64,000 nt of DNA, taken from the NCBI GenBank assembly GCA_033182465.1, contig CP137329.1, positions 1,302,001 to 1,366,000 of the forward strand, in the 5' to 3' direction. Below, piece by piece: positions 22,258-33,400 of the stretch. The stretch is from Sanghuangporus weigelae. Lineage: Eukaryota; Basidiomycota; Agaricomycetes; Hymenochaetales; Hymenochaetaceae. Within the stretch, counting starts at the first letter, position 1. Every line of letters starts with the position of its first letter. The translations under genes were made by a program, and so were the position numbers. The notes under the pieces are model-generated. The model was not told the DNA's origin, searched no databases, and saw only the letters and a program-made list of their open reading frames with translations.

Positions 22258-23748
22258 CTAGATGTAAGCTGATATTCCGAGACCCACAGAAATTTTAGAG
22301 TTCACCGCTGTTGTTCTATCAGTACCAGTCTCGACATCAATGCTGATTCTGCATTCGATTACCTTTGGTATCGAAGCCTAGAAACATAATATCAAAAAAT
22401 CGTATAAATAGACGAAGGGCGATGCAGACCTTGTTCGAGTCACCCGTAGAGCGGTTCGATTCTCCAGAGGAGGAAGAAGATAGATCCTCGAGATGAATGC
22501 TCATGCCACCTGATTCCTGTTCTGCAACGGTGCGAAGACTTGATCTTGCGTTTAATCTACGGAAGCTCGTAGCCTCAAAAAGAGTATAAGAAAATATGCG
22601 ACAGTGGGCACTAACGAAACGAGTAAGCAATCGAAATAAACTGCAAGAAAGAGTTTGGTTAGTAATCGTATCTCAGGTATCTGAACACTGACGTTTCGGA
22701 ATAAGAAGATCGGAAAGCAAGTAGATGAAAGCATGCGGTGCTACTATACAAGAAATCAGTGCGACCATTGCACAGATCGAAGTCACGAGGCTTGATCCAA
22801 TGGTGTACATGACAAGACGCTGCACGATCGAATCCGATCTCCTGAACCCAGAACGGGCCTTCCGCAATAAGCGTGCTAATACGACAGCTAGGTACGTATC
22901 CGTGATTGCCACAACAGCGGCGGCCGCGAGTTGTATCGGAATAGCATTGTATATCATTAGGAGTTCGACGATGCTGACGAATCGAACAAATAATGCCATG
23001 GTTACTGCAAACTGTGCCAAAACTGCGATGCTTAATGCTCCTGTTAGAATGCGGTTTTTGTTGCTTACTTGGAAGACGTGAGTACAATGTCAAGAATCAT
23101 AACACTGGTGCATTACTTACAATACCAAGCACGTCGGATGAGGATGGCCTGTACCATGGCATCAATAAAAGCGCCGAGACAAGAGATAACTGAGCTGGTC
23201 CTAGAGGGAAGCTGTATGATTAGATGAACCTTCTAGTATTGCAAGGCTCACTTCTGGAAGTGAACTAGCAAGATTGGATCCGCAATACTCTTTACAAGGT
23301 ATACATAAACAGTGCTTGCAATTAATGCTTGATGCACTGTATCCAGAATCCATAATGTGGACATGTACACCTTGAACCAGCGCTTCTCGGTGTTCCAATA
23401 TTTCTAAGAGATCAAGAATATTCGATAACTACGGTCGCTTCGGCGGATAAGGGAACGTACCTCGCAATACAGATAGAACTGGAGGCATCCGACACCCCAA
23501 AGGCTAGAAATTTGATCAAAACAAGTAGGAGAGAGAATTGTAAAGAATGTTTACGCTGATGCAATGCTAAGAAATTGAGGTCAGATGTCTGGGAAGCAAA
23601 GGGGAAAGGGGGAGGAAATCACACTACTGAAATGAATATACATCCGAACTAGAAAAGAGGTGTCGATATGATGCGTCACGATGAGCAAATCTCTGGAACG
23701 CACAGTAATATCCACATTAAACGCGGGCATGCTGACTGTGGACGCCAT
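22258..23748 (-). CDS. DUF6534-type multi-pass membrane protein, copy C
   Basis: Start at 23748 (MASTVSMPAFNVDIT), then exons with FGCIFIS, LWGVGCLQFYLYCE, WNTEKRWFKVYMSTLWILD, TVHQALI and DAMVQAILIRRAWY. Further exons carry SSKNRILTGALSIAVLAQFA, AITDTYLAVVLARLLRKA and RSDSIVQRLVMYTIGSSLVT, then a tail with NARSSLRTVAEQESGGMSIH and a last exon VIECRISIDVETGTDRTT. Copy C is closest to copy A, including upstream DNA, and keeps the frame that A has lost. The unit A/C duplication is therefore more recent than the split from B. Function unknown, membrane location inferred. Confidence 0.75.
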
Positions 23749-24668
23749 AATGCCTGCTTCTCCGCGAGCAATAGCCAAGCAAGGGGAAGACTTGAAGAGG
23801 TGGGATGCCTTGACTGGGTGCGGTCGATGTCTGCTATTGTCCTTTATGTAGTACGAGGTGCGTTGACTACGGTACCGAAACTGAAGATCATCGCACATCG
23901 GACTTATTTGTATCAAATCATGCTCTTCTGTTGTATCTCTTGTCTCTGATGCACATCTATTCGCAGAGCAAACCATGGTGTAGTTGGATTCGGAACCTAG
24001 TTGGATTCGGAACCGTGGTGGAACAAATCTCAGGCTGTGGTCGGTGTCTGCAGGGACTTTCGGACCACGAGGCTCTTGTCTTGGCTTCGATAGCAAGCAG
24101 TCACCCATTCAAAGGCCATAGAAAAATGACGACCAAGAGCCGACGTTTTACAGGAGGTCTGAGTCATGGTCGCTGTCATCGAGTGCAGAGCGCTTCTCCA
24201 ACGACGAGCACATCAAGGTTAACTCCAGGTTGTTGTGCTACCATTACGGATGTAGGTGACTTACAGTATCCCAGATCAGGATTCCAGAAGAATCAGCTTT
24301 GGTATTCTGATAGAACGTGATCAAGAGATGATTCATTCCCGTGCATAATGAAGAATACACACCACTTAGTATAAACAAGATACCGCTTTCGCGCGAGACC
24401 AAGCAGAATAGGGTTGGAGCAATATCAATAGCTCTCCTTCCTGGTTGTTGCCCGATCAGAAGTACATAGCTCTCATATCAGATTGAGTGGATGCCAGTAC
24501 GAGGGAAGATTATAGACCATTTCTATGAGACACTACTAGAACGTCGCAGTTGAGTTGAGAGGGGCAAAGCAGAAAGCAGAGAAAGAAAGAAAAAGTTCCA
24601 TCTGAAACTCACATGATGCTCAGGCCACGGGTTCGAACACGTTCCTATGCGACTCGGTTTTCCAATCC
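23749..24668. repeat. Duplicated upstream flank of DUF6534 copy C
   Basis: Similar to 17,860-18,700. It contains a small tandem duplication TTGGATTCGGAACC near 23,985-24,015 not present in the sister flank. A minus-strand stretch at 24,250-24,450 looks like an old membrane-protein exon, but I cannot support a gene. Confidence 0.4.
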
Positions 24669-24674
24669 AAGGTA

Positions 24675-25294
24675 AGGTAGAGGAAGTATAAACTCGACTA
24701 GCCGTGACGCGACTCGCATGACCCTGACCTGCCTCGTTTGGCATCACAACACAACACTTTAATTCAGCCTCCCACAACACACAAACACAAATTTAGCCTC
24801 CGTACATCTCTGCAGATCGTAAATACCTACAGATGTATGGTTTTATTTTACAAAAATATTAGGAATTAGTCCTCCAATTAAGGAAATAAGTTTTTATATT
24901 CTAAATGGCTCAGAACTTATTTTCCAACATCCTGGTGAAGTTTAAGAAAAAATTGAAATTTTGACCCAAGAATTTTGCCACTTCCCGGAAGGATCTGAAT
25001 TACTAATATGCCCAAATATAGTAATATTATCTATGACTAACATGTATTAGTAATAACTAATTCTGGCTGGCTTCGTAAGTGATGGGAATAGAGAGTCAGA
25101 CTGAAAACAAGTCTTTTCAGAGACCTCCAGACACAGCAGCAGACTACAGTTGAAGTCTCAGTGGTTTTCAAGTATCTGGGAAATTTTAACTCGAGATTTT
25201 TGCCGCTAGGGTCCTTCCTAATTGGGCTAAATCAGGGACTTTCAGGGACATCAGTCACATGTGACAGCTAGTCGACTTTATACTTCCTCTACCT
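24675..25294. mobile_element. Mariner-like MITE (E1) inserted in the left terminus of E2
   Basis: A 620-bp element with ends AGGTAGAGGAAGTATAAA and its inverse, flanked by TA on both sides (24,673-24,674 and 25,295-25,296). TA duplication fits Tc1/mariner-type insertion. The right ~100 bp is nearly identical in inverted orientation to the E2 left arm just beyond it, so both belong to one family. No coding capacity. Confidence 0.75.
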
Positions 25295-25512
25295 TAGGGA
25301 AAGTATAAACTCGACTAGCTGTCACATGTGACTGATGACCCTGAAAGTCCCTGATTTAGCCCAATTAGGAAGGACCCTAGCGGCAAAAATCTCGAGGTCA
25401 GATATCCCGGTACTTGTTGAACACCAGAATATCATAGCATTTGTCTGCCAATTGTTACGAAAATTGTGGTTATCTAATACGGCGTGGGCTAAATTTTACA
25501 CACCGAGTTGCG

Positions 25513-26382
25513 ATGCCAAATCAAGACTATTTCGAAAGGCTACTACGGCAGAACAGTGGTGGCGACTCAAGAGTAGCAAACCACGGATCGTCTGGAGAAG
25601 ACACGGAGGACTCTAATGATTTGCAATTAGGACTAACTAATATGCACATTGGACATACTCCACCGCCGGAACGCAGTCTGGCGGCGATGGAAGAAAGAAA
25701 TGTCGCAAGGTATACGGAACTCCTGCAACGAAGACATTATCGGCGTGGTGCAACTAGAAGATTCGTACATGAGAGCTTGGTGTGCGCCAATTGTTACTTG
25801 GCCTACCAACGGAGCTGGGTACTTGCGGAATGGCTCATGAAGAACTTCACGGAACGGTTAGTGTCAAGGGAAGCAGCCGATGTCAAGATTCGGCATAAGC
25901 CCGGACCCTCGGAACGAACAGAAGACCAACCATTACCGAACCACGGAATGAGTGCATACGACCATGAGGTATCCATATGGCTTAGCGATAGGGATGTCTA
26001 TGCATTAAAGGTCGGCGTGCGAGCTTGGATCAATCAGCATCGGCACCAGACCTTGTGCAGTCACACGGCAGTGGAAGTAGATTGGCCAGTTTACAAGCGG
26101 CCACCTTCGGACATTGAACATCTTACGGAAGAAGCGATAGAACGCTTGATGCAGGCTTGGCGAGCGTCAGAGCCAGGGGTAATTACAGTTGATGAGTGGA
26201 ATAGCTGCGAGCACTTTGGACAGAGGCTACGGCTAACCACGGGCCCAGGACTACAACTATCGGACATCGAAGTCGCGGCGAGGCACAGAAGGAGTGTAGC
26301 GGAGTACACTCATGCGCCGGGAGAAGATCGGCAAGCTCTGCCGATCTCTAACCCTGATATCACTATCTCCCCCATGATCGAG
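25513..26382 (+). CDS. Transposon-derived ORF of unknown function, at the left border of the chromovirus
   Basis: An open frame of about 290 codons from ATG 25513, hydrophilic, with the C-terminal part rich in acidic and aromatic residues. It has no motif I recognise. It lies left of the chromovirus 5' LTR and inside the mariner-like element. Together with the LTR at 38,946-39,304 it probably belongs to an older LTR element into which the chromovirus inserted. Host function is unlikely. Confidence 0.4.
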
Positions 26383-26732
26383 TGAAAGGATCCGCTCAAA
26401 AACTCGCATCAGGATCGACACGATCAACAGATCTACACGATCAGCTTTCCAAACGCGACTGGTAACCAAGCCAGCTATCAAAGGCCCAAGCAATCGAGCG
26501 GCCTAGGCAACAGTAACCCGTTACCACCCGAGCGCTAGAAGCACCGAAGCGGATACGTAATCCCGCTAACAGCTAACACCGCCGACCGCCTATTACCGCG
26601 GACTACCACTCTAACGCCGCCGACCAAGCAACCAGAGCGACCTCGATCAAAAGAAGCGATCAAACTTCTTAGAAGTCCAGAAGCACAACTACTAAAGCCT
26701 AAACGCTAAAAGGCTAAAGGCTAATAAGGTTT

Positions 26733-27374
26733 ATGGAGACCTCACTGGCATTTCAGCACTGTCAAGTCTGTGCACGAGTTTACATGGTCCTTTATGAAGT
26801 ATACTACTTAGTATGCACGGCAACGGTTGGTACGCGTGACTGTCACATCGAAACCGAGCGACACCTTCAGGATACAATGCATTCCAATCCACCAAGCCCA
26901 ATAGTACCCAAGAAACGAGAGGAACTCACGATCACAACTCGGACCCCTCGAACTGCGAACCCGATAACTTGGAGAATGATTGGATGGTATAGACCGGAGT
27001 TGCACACACCATGTCCAGCATCTACGATACAGGCAAACCTTTATTTACCGAGAGATGCGAACCTGGAAACCAAGCAATTACAACTCCTTATACAACGAAG
27101 GATATGGCGCTACATTCGAGATATACGATACGAAGGCAAAGCATGGCTAGTCACCAGAACCCAGCAGAACCCACCAGCAGAGCTTATGCAGTTCATGATA
27201 TGCCTTGGACCATACTCTACACCAACCCGACACCTTAACACTGACGTGCGAGTTATGCTTACCCTCGCTGGACCTCGAGATGAATTCCGAAGAATCACAT
27301 ACCGAGCAGCCTACATCGCTCCAAGAGCAAAGATGCCACTCAATGACGGCAATGACATCGTTATGGAGTACTGA
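26733..27374 (+). CDS. LTR-embedded ORF, 213 residues, unknown function
   Basis: ATG-started ORF wholly inside the LTR, upstream of the predicted promoter, so any transcript would come from another start. The product begins METSLAFQHCQVCARVYMVL with two Cys pairs at the N-terminus (HCQVC and a later Cys), followed by a basic, Trp- and Arg-rich body (e.g. ITWRMIGWYRPEL, RRIWRYIRDIRYEGKAWLVT). No family recognised. An identical-length ORF is in the 3' LTR (37,529-38,170) and in a diverged solo LTR (54,956-55,597), where most codon changes are silent. Confidence 0.6.
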   Translation: METSLAFQHCQVCARVYMVLYEVYYLVCTATVGTRDCHIETERHLQDTMHSNPPSPIVPKKREELTITTRTPRTANPITWRMIGWYRPELHTPCPASTIQANLYLPRDANLETKQLQLLIQRRIWRYIRDIRYEGKAWLVTRTQQNPPAELMQFMICLGPYSTPTRHLNTDVRVMLTLAGPRDEFRRITYRAAYIAPRAKMPLNDGNDIVMEY

Positions 27375-27589
27375 CAGTGGAGCATTCCATATCGGAGCAC
27401 CACCTCTATTGTCTCAGTCAGCAACTCCAAAGAATTCTGTCATAGTGGAGACGACCTTACAAAGATTGGAGCAAAGTGGAGCGAAGCGCAGCAGGATGAC
27501 AAAGGAACAGATGTAATGGTGGAGGAAAGTGGAGTAAAGTGGAGACAGGATGAGTAAGAAATAGGACGGAAAATGGAATATCTGGGAGC

Positions 27590-27635
27590 ATAAATAGTTG
27601 TAGGATTAGGCCCTCATTTCCCCATCTTTCGATCC
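27590..27635 (+). promoter_or_regulatory. Chromovirus promoter core and predicted RNA 5' end
   Basis: ATAAATA at 27,590-27,596 is followed 34 bases later by ATCTTTCGATCC (27,624-27,635). This 12-mer is exactly complementary to the sequence just inside the LTR, which fixes the likely first base of the RNA at 27,624 if the element primes itself. Confidence 0.5.
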
Positions 27636-27896
27636 TCTTAACACACTGGTGTAAAGCTTGCCCTACAGCGAGCTATTACTGTGTGCTTTGTACTATCACG
27701 CCTCTTGGAAATCCCAATCTGCTTTACTATTACCTCGTATCTGAAAGCATCCATAACTCGGACCGCGACTAGGAAGGCTAGTAAGGGACCGCGTGGTACA
27801 GCCAGACGTGGGTAGATAAGATCACCTCTGCACAACACACCGCTGCTTAGGCAAAAGGACCAAACCGGTGTAACCCCGGGCCTACTCCCTAACATT

Positions 27897-27908
27897 GGAT
27901 CGAAAGAT
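27897..27908 (+). other. Primer-binding site complementary to the element's own RNA 5' end
   Basis: GGATCGAAAGAT lies two bases after the LTR and is the exact reverse complement of 27,624-27,635. Tf1/sushi-group chromoviruses prime reverse transcription in this way instead of using a tRNA. Confidence 0.55.
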
Positions 27909-28293
27909 CACTCGCTAGTTTTACCACCACCTCTCACGGGCAAGGTTCTTGGCTAGTGTTTTATTAAGGCGAGGACCGTCGACCTCAAGTCCCTATCGAC
28001 GTCACTAGTTTCGAGACTAGTACCCATATCGAATCCTCAGGACAAGTGCACATCCTGGAGAACGACAAACCCGATTCACTTAAATCACATATCTACTATC
28101 ATAACCCCTACAACGACGAAGTGTACCTAATAGCAAAGGCATCTGGTAGCCCTGCAGTTGGGAGCACGCAAACAACAACCACGAAAGTAGCAGCAGTCCC
28201 TTCCACTATTGCTACATTCGACGAGAAAGGAACTACTTGGTTAACAGCACCAAGGAACAATAACCCTGAAGCATCAGGCGAGAAACGAAGTTC

Positions 28294-29328
28294 ATGAACC
28301 GATCAGGAAACGCCAACAACAGAAGTAACGGTCATCGAACGAACGAACGGGCGAACGATAATCAAACGAGGTTCACACCTAGATCCCTCGACGAACGAGT
28401 TCAACATATCACCAACAGGCTACGTAGTCTGGAAAGCGATCACGACATACTATACGCGACAACGAACCACAGCATATTGTATCCACCAGTGATCAGAAGG
28501 CTACAAGAAAGGGTTGAAAGACTGGAAGAACGAACTGCAAACACGGGGCAGTCAAACAGTCTACCAACCGGAGCATACGCGACAGCAGTAGGAGATCGAT
28601 TCGAAGCACTCGAAACAACTACTCGAAGAATTGGAGCACAGGTAGCAGCTCTAGAGAGATATACTCTGGAATTGGATCGAGCAGCAGGGGCACTCAATCA
28701 ACGGGTCATAGACGGAAACGGAGTACTTGACCGAGAGCTCAACGCTATCCGAAACAGGATTACTGCTCAGGAACAACAACTACAGACAATCGAGACGAGA
28801 GTCGGAGAGCTTAACAGGACAGCTCTAGATCAACCAAGGATTGTTCAAGACATCCATAACCTGCGAGAAGCCCTACTCCAACTAGGACAAACAATTGAGT
28901 CGAGTCAACGTACCTACGCAGCTATACTCACATCGGTACAGACAACCGAAACTACCTCGAGGAACATACTCGAACACGCTCAACGAATTCGAGAAGTAGC
29001 TCAGGCAGCACAACGCTGGGAATACTTTCTACCAAGAGAGAGAGCCCAACAGGAACAGAGTTCTGACGAATCAGTGTCCTCAGACGAAGAAGCATCACGA
29101 AGGCCATTCTTACTCAGAACCCCACCTCGAACGGTTATCATCCAAGTACCAACAGTACCTGCAGTACCAGCAAGTGGTTCAGTAGCAACCCAAGCGCCAG
29201 AGAATCCACCACCACCATCCTATTCACCACCAGCAGTGCCCATAAGCACTTACGATCATGTCGACAACCGACCAGAAGGTGCAAGCACTGGAGCAGCAAC
29301 TACAGACTCTTCAGACACAACTCTCTAA
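28294..29328 (+). CDS. Chromovirus pre-gag ORF, coiled-coil protein
   Basis: 344 residues. After an Asn/Arg-rich start, residues ~30-240 are heptad-like (e.g. LEERTANTG, LEALETTTRR-type Leu/Ile spacing, VAALERYTLELDRAAGALNQ), suggesting a long coiled coil. The C-terminus is Ser/acidic and then Pro-rich (PENPPPPSYSPPAVP). PPPPSY resembles a late-domain type motif, but that is only a resemblance. It overlaps the gag start by ~70 bp in another frame. Possibly a structural or assembly partner of Gag. Confidence 0.6.
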   Translation: MNRSGNANNRSNGHRTNERANDNQTRFTPRSLDERVQHITNRLRSLESDHDILYATTNHSILYPPVIRRLQERVERLEERTANTGQSNSLPTGAYATAVGDRFEALETTTRRIGAQVAALERYTLELDRAAGALNQRVIDGNGVLDRELNAIRNRITAQEQQLQTIETRVGELNRTALDQPRIVQDIHNLREALLQLGQTIESSQRTYAAILTSVQTTETTSRNILEHAQRIREVAQAAQRWEYFLPRERAQQEQSSDESVSSDEEASRRPFLLRTPPRTVIIQVPTVPAVPASGSVATQAPENPPPPSYSPPAVPISTYDHVDNRPEGASTGAATTDSSDTTL

Positions 29329-30346
29329 ACACAGCATCAAGCTTTCGAAGTACTATGGCAAGCGAAGCGAAGATATTGATCTGTGGATTAGTCGATGTAT
29401 CTCGAAGCTGGCACAGCATGGAGTCAAGGATGAGGAGGAGATCGCAAAGAGCCTATTTGCGGCACTAGAAGGCGACAGCTACGATTGGTTTGCAGAGAAG
29501 AATACCCTAACATCATTCGATGCCAATGGGAAACTGAAACCAGTACCTGCGATTATCGCTGCAACAAACGGAATGTTCGCATCACTCAAGGACATGCTGA
29601 ACTGGATGAGGATCCGAGCAGGACATCCGATCATTGGAGAACAGGAAGCCCTATTCCAACTACTATGCATCCAGCAGAAAGGAGCAAGCATTAGGGCGTA
29701 CAACGACGAATTCCGACGACTCAAAGCACGAGCACCAGACACGATGGATAAGCAGATGCTCAAGTACATCTATGTCAAAGGACTAGACATGTGGGTCAAA
29801 CGACGAGTCGAATCTGTACAACCCGATGCTTTCGAGAAGAACGACCTCGATGCATGGATGGAATGGACAAGCAACCTAGCAAACTCTGACGCCAGGCAAA
29901 GGCTCATGGGCAGTCAAACATACACCCCGAGATTCAAATCGAACGGACAGTCATCTTTCCGACCACCAGTACAAACAACGAAACGAGATCCAGACGCCAT
30001 GGATGTAGATGCACTCCGAGGCTTGCCGAAGAAGGGAGGCAAATGCTACAACTGTGAAAAGTCAGGACATTACGCAAAGGATTGCAAGGCACCAAGGAAG
30101 CAAAAGGGTTCTTCCCCTAGGAAGCCGAAGAAGACTAATGGTGTAAAACGGAGGACGATGACAACACGAACAATCGATTTCAAGGAAACATGCCCCGATC
30201 CACACTGCCGAAGGCCAGTCCACTACGACCATGTAGCATGGGCTAAAGGCGATGAATCAGCAGGATGGACTTGCAAGCATGACGAAGAATACCGAAACAA
30301 CATTCGCAAATCCCTAGCAAGTAAAGAGCAACAGGGAAAAGATTAA
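29258..30346 (+). CDS. Chromovirus Gag with CCHC zinc knuckle
   Basis: 362 residues. An N-terminal Gln-rich helix is followed by a retrotransposon-gag region (YYGKRSEDIDLWISRC, later YNDEFRRLKARAPD). A CX2CX4HX4C knuckle (CYNCEKSGHYAKDC) lies at about residues 263-276, then a basic segment. Forms the particle and binds RNA in this family. Pol follows in another frame after ~100 bp. Confidence 0.85.
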   Translation: MSTTDQKVQALEQQLQTLQTQLSKHSIKLSKYYGKRSEDIDLWISRCISKLAQHGVKDEEEIAKSLFAALEGDSYDWFAEKNTLTSFDANGKLKPVPAIIAATNGMFASLKDMLNWMRIRAGHPIIGEQEALFQLLCIQQKGASIRAYNDEFRRLKARAPDTMDKQMLKYIYVKGLDMWVKRRVESVQPDAFEKNDLDAWMEWTSNLANSDARQRLMGSQTYTPRFKSNGQSSFRPPVQTTKRDPDAMDVDALRGLPKKGGKCYNCEKSGHYAKDCKAPRKQKGSSPRKPKKTNGVKRRTMTTRTIDFKETCPDPHCRRPVHYDHVAWAKGDESAGWTCKHDEEYRNNIRKSLASKEQQGKD

Positions 30347-30450
30347 GACCTCCATCGAACGAGACTGCGCGATGTGAGTGTGACAAGGGTGACGAGAAAG
30401 GTTTCAACAACCAGTGTTTCAAACCTCCTGGGTTCAACCCCAGTGAAGCG

Positions 30451-33400
30451 ATGTACAATAAGCGATTGCCAATACAAGCATTGCATCCCCGATTACCTAT
30501 TCGAGTGAAGGTTGGAACAAAGACCCTAGCAGTCAAAGCGTTAATCGATTCCGGAGCTACATGCAGCACGATACACCCCAACTTGGTACGACACTACAGC
30601 CTATTCAAAAAGAGGCTTGATCACCCTCGACCTTTGAATAATGCGGATGGAAGTCCCAACCAAGGAGGAGCAATCACGCACGAGGTCTACACATTAATTT
30701 TTGATGGACCTAAACCGCAGCCACAAACGTTGGCAGTAGCAACCACAGGACAGGATCAAGTGATCCTAGGAATTGACTATTTGGCCAAAGTCAATCCCGA
30801 AATTGATTGGAAGAATCAAGTATGGAATCGGAATGGTAATTCGATACCATTCGAGCTCAACGTCATACGAGCTACCAAGAAGCGAAGGCACAGGAAGCGC
30901 AAACGGAAACGGCAAACGAAAGGCAAACCTGACAAGACAAGACCTAGGCATAACACGAAGCAACAGGCTCAGGACAGAGACAACTATCGACACTCTGGAG
31001 CACCAGGAATAATATTTGCGCCAAGGAGAGACAACAACGGACACTCTCACGAAACGAAGCCACAAGCGAAGCCGGAAACCAGACCAGCAACACCAAGACT
31101 GGAACAGGCAAAACAGACGCCAGAAGTGAAGAGTCCGAGCACGGAAAATATACCAGACTCTGCAACGAAACAGCCACAACAGGAAACGGCAAACAAGCAT
31201 CATCGAGATGAGGAGGAAATAAACTACACTCCCAAGCGATGGAAGAAACAGGCACCACAAGGAACGAGTATAGTGCAACGACGACCAAGGCACATACCGA
31301 GACGGATGATCCCAGCACGGCAACTGTACCAGACATCCGAAAGTGAAACACAAGATGTAACAGGCAAGCATAGCCTAGACGAACAGGAGGAAATAAACGA
31401 CTCTCCGAAACGTTGGAAGAAACAACCACCACAGAAGATACACCCACTGAGGCAAAACATGCCAGAAGATGAAGAACTCTGGCCATCACCAGAAGAAAAC
31501 CCGGGCATGAAGTATAGGATACGACCACGAAAGACACGGTATCCAGAGAAGCCAGTGGCAGGCATTATACGACCGAGAACGGCATCGTTAATGCGAGGAG
31601 CTAGTCCCACACCGAAGCGTACAAGATGGGCAGACAACGAAAGCGATATCGAGATGCAAGACGAGCAGGAGACAACAGAAGACACTCCTATGCACGACAT
31701 AGAGCCAGAAGACATTGAAAGTCTTAGGACGACCAACCAACCAGCTACCCTTACCAGAAAGGAAGAGCTCGCTGCAAAGCTAGAGCTAGACATCAATCGA
31801 AATTGGTCACCAAGGCAGCAGAACCAAGTCTCACAGCCTCTGAACAAAGCGAGTTCAGTATCCCAGCAGTATTCTCAACAAAAGGCAGCTGCAGAAGGAC
31901 TACTAGGAACACAGAAACGAGATTGGCGAAAACTCCTACCAAAGGAAATAGAAGACTACGCAGATGTCTTTGATCCTGACAAGTCAAGAAGGTTACCCAA
32001 GCATACGAAATGGGATATGGTGATTAACCTCAAAGAAGGAGTACCATTACCGAAACCAAGGCCTATTATCAAGCTCACACGAGAAGAGCAGGCAGCACTC
32101 GATGCTTATGTCAAAGAGTTACTTGACAAAGGATGGATTGAAAAGGTTCAACCACATGAACCATGTCCGGTAGCAGCACCAGTCTTCTTTGTAGGAAAGA
32201 AAGACGGAGGAGCACGAGCAGTAACCGATTACCGAGACATCAACGACACGACAGTATCAGATCCATACCCGATACCGATCATGAGTGTTCTCCCAGAGAA
32301 ACTGGAGAAAGGAAAATTCTTCTTTACACTCGACATGCGATCAGGTTACAACAACCTGCGAATCCGAGAAGGAGACGAGTGGAAGGCAGCATTCCGAGTT
32401 GGCAATGCAGTCTACAAGCCAAAGGTCATGATGTTTGGAATGAAGAACTCACCTGCAGTATTCCAACGATTCATGAATGACAACTTCGAATATTGGCTCA
32501 GGACAGAAGAAGCACTCAACTATTTGGACGACCTTATTGGTCAAGCACAAACTGAAGAGGAACATTGGAAACTCCTCAGGGCAATTCTACAGAAATGCCG
32601 AGAGCTCGACATTTACCTCAAAATCGAGAAATGTCACTTCCTCCAAACCCAGCTCGACTACTTGGGATTTGTAGTAGGAACGAAAGGCATCCAGATGGAT
32701 CCTTATAAGCTCAAAGCTATTCACGAATGGCCAGTGCCAAAGACGAAACGACAAGTTCGAAAGTTCCAAGGATTTTGTAACTTCTACCGAAGATTCATCA
32801 GGAACTATGCCGATACATTCGCACCTATTGGCGACCTTATCAAAAAGGATCGCAAGTTCATATGGGCAGAGGCACAAGATAAGGCATTCGAAAGTATCAA
32901 GAAGGCATTCGAAACGGAAGTCGCATTGGCAATGCCAAAGCCAGACAAACCATATACATTGGAAACCGATGCATCCGATGTAGCGATTGGTGCAGTCTTA
33001 CAACAAGAAGACAACCAAGGAGAACTGAGACCTTTAGGTTTCATGTCGAAAACTCTAACGAACACCCAACGAAACTATCCGACGCATGACAAAGAGATGC
33101 TAGCAATCATGGAAGCACTCAAGCATTGGAGACACCTATTGGAGGGAACCAAAGAACCAGTAACAATCCGAAGCGATCATGCAAACCTCCGATACTTCAT
33201 GACAGCTCAGAATCTATCGAGACGTCAAGCAAGATGGGCACTAGAGTTATCACGATATAACTTCAAGATTCTCCATTGGCCAGGCAAGAAGAACCAAGCT
33301 GACGAGCTATCACGACGATCCGACTATATGCCAGAGGACAAGGACAACTTAGGAGTTACCTTATTACCTCCTGATACGATCAAGCAACAAACATTGCGAC

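Larger units (their letters stand above)
26383..27894 (+). repeat. Chromovirus 5' LTR (1512 bp)
   Basis: Begins TGAAAGGATCCGCTC and ends CCTACTCCCTAACA. It contains a 213-codon ORF, a TATA-like ATAAATA at 27,590 and the predicted transcript start at 27,624. The 3' LTR has equal length and is almost identical. Confidence 0.9.

Noticed and set aside
24600-24680. Possible tRNA gene (GGGTTCGAACAC, also GCGTTCGAACGC at 18,655)
   Set aside because: Only a B-box-like core is present; no acceptor stem, anticodon arm or A box could be placed around it in either copy.
28046-28297. Short ORF whose stop overlaps the ATG of the coiled-coil ORF (ATGA), suggesting reinitiation
   Set aside because: It has no ATG of its own, only a GTG at the reported start, so there is no good case for its translation.
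30766-31847. Long antisense ORFs (~200 codons) opposite pol
   Set aside because: They mirror a low-complexity basic/acidic linker of pol, give Cys/Leu/Ser-rich low-complexity products and have no splice or start context.
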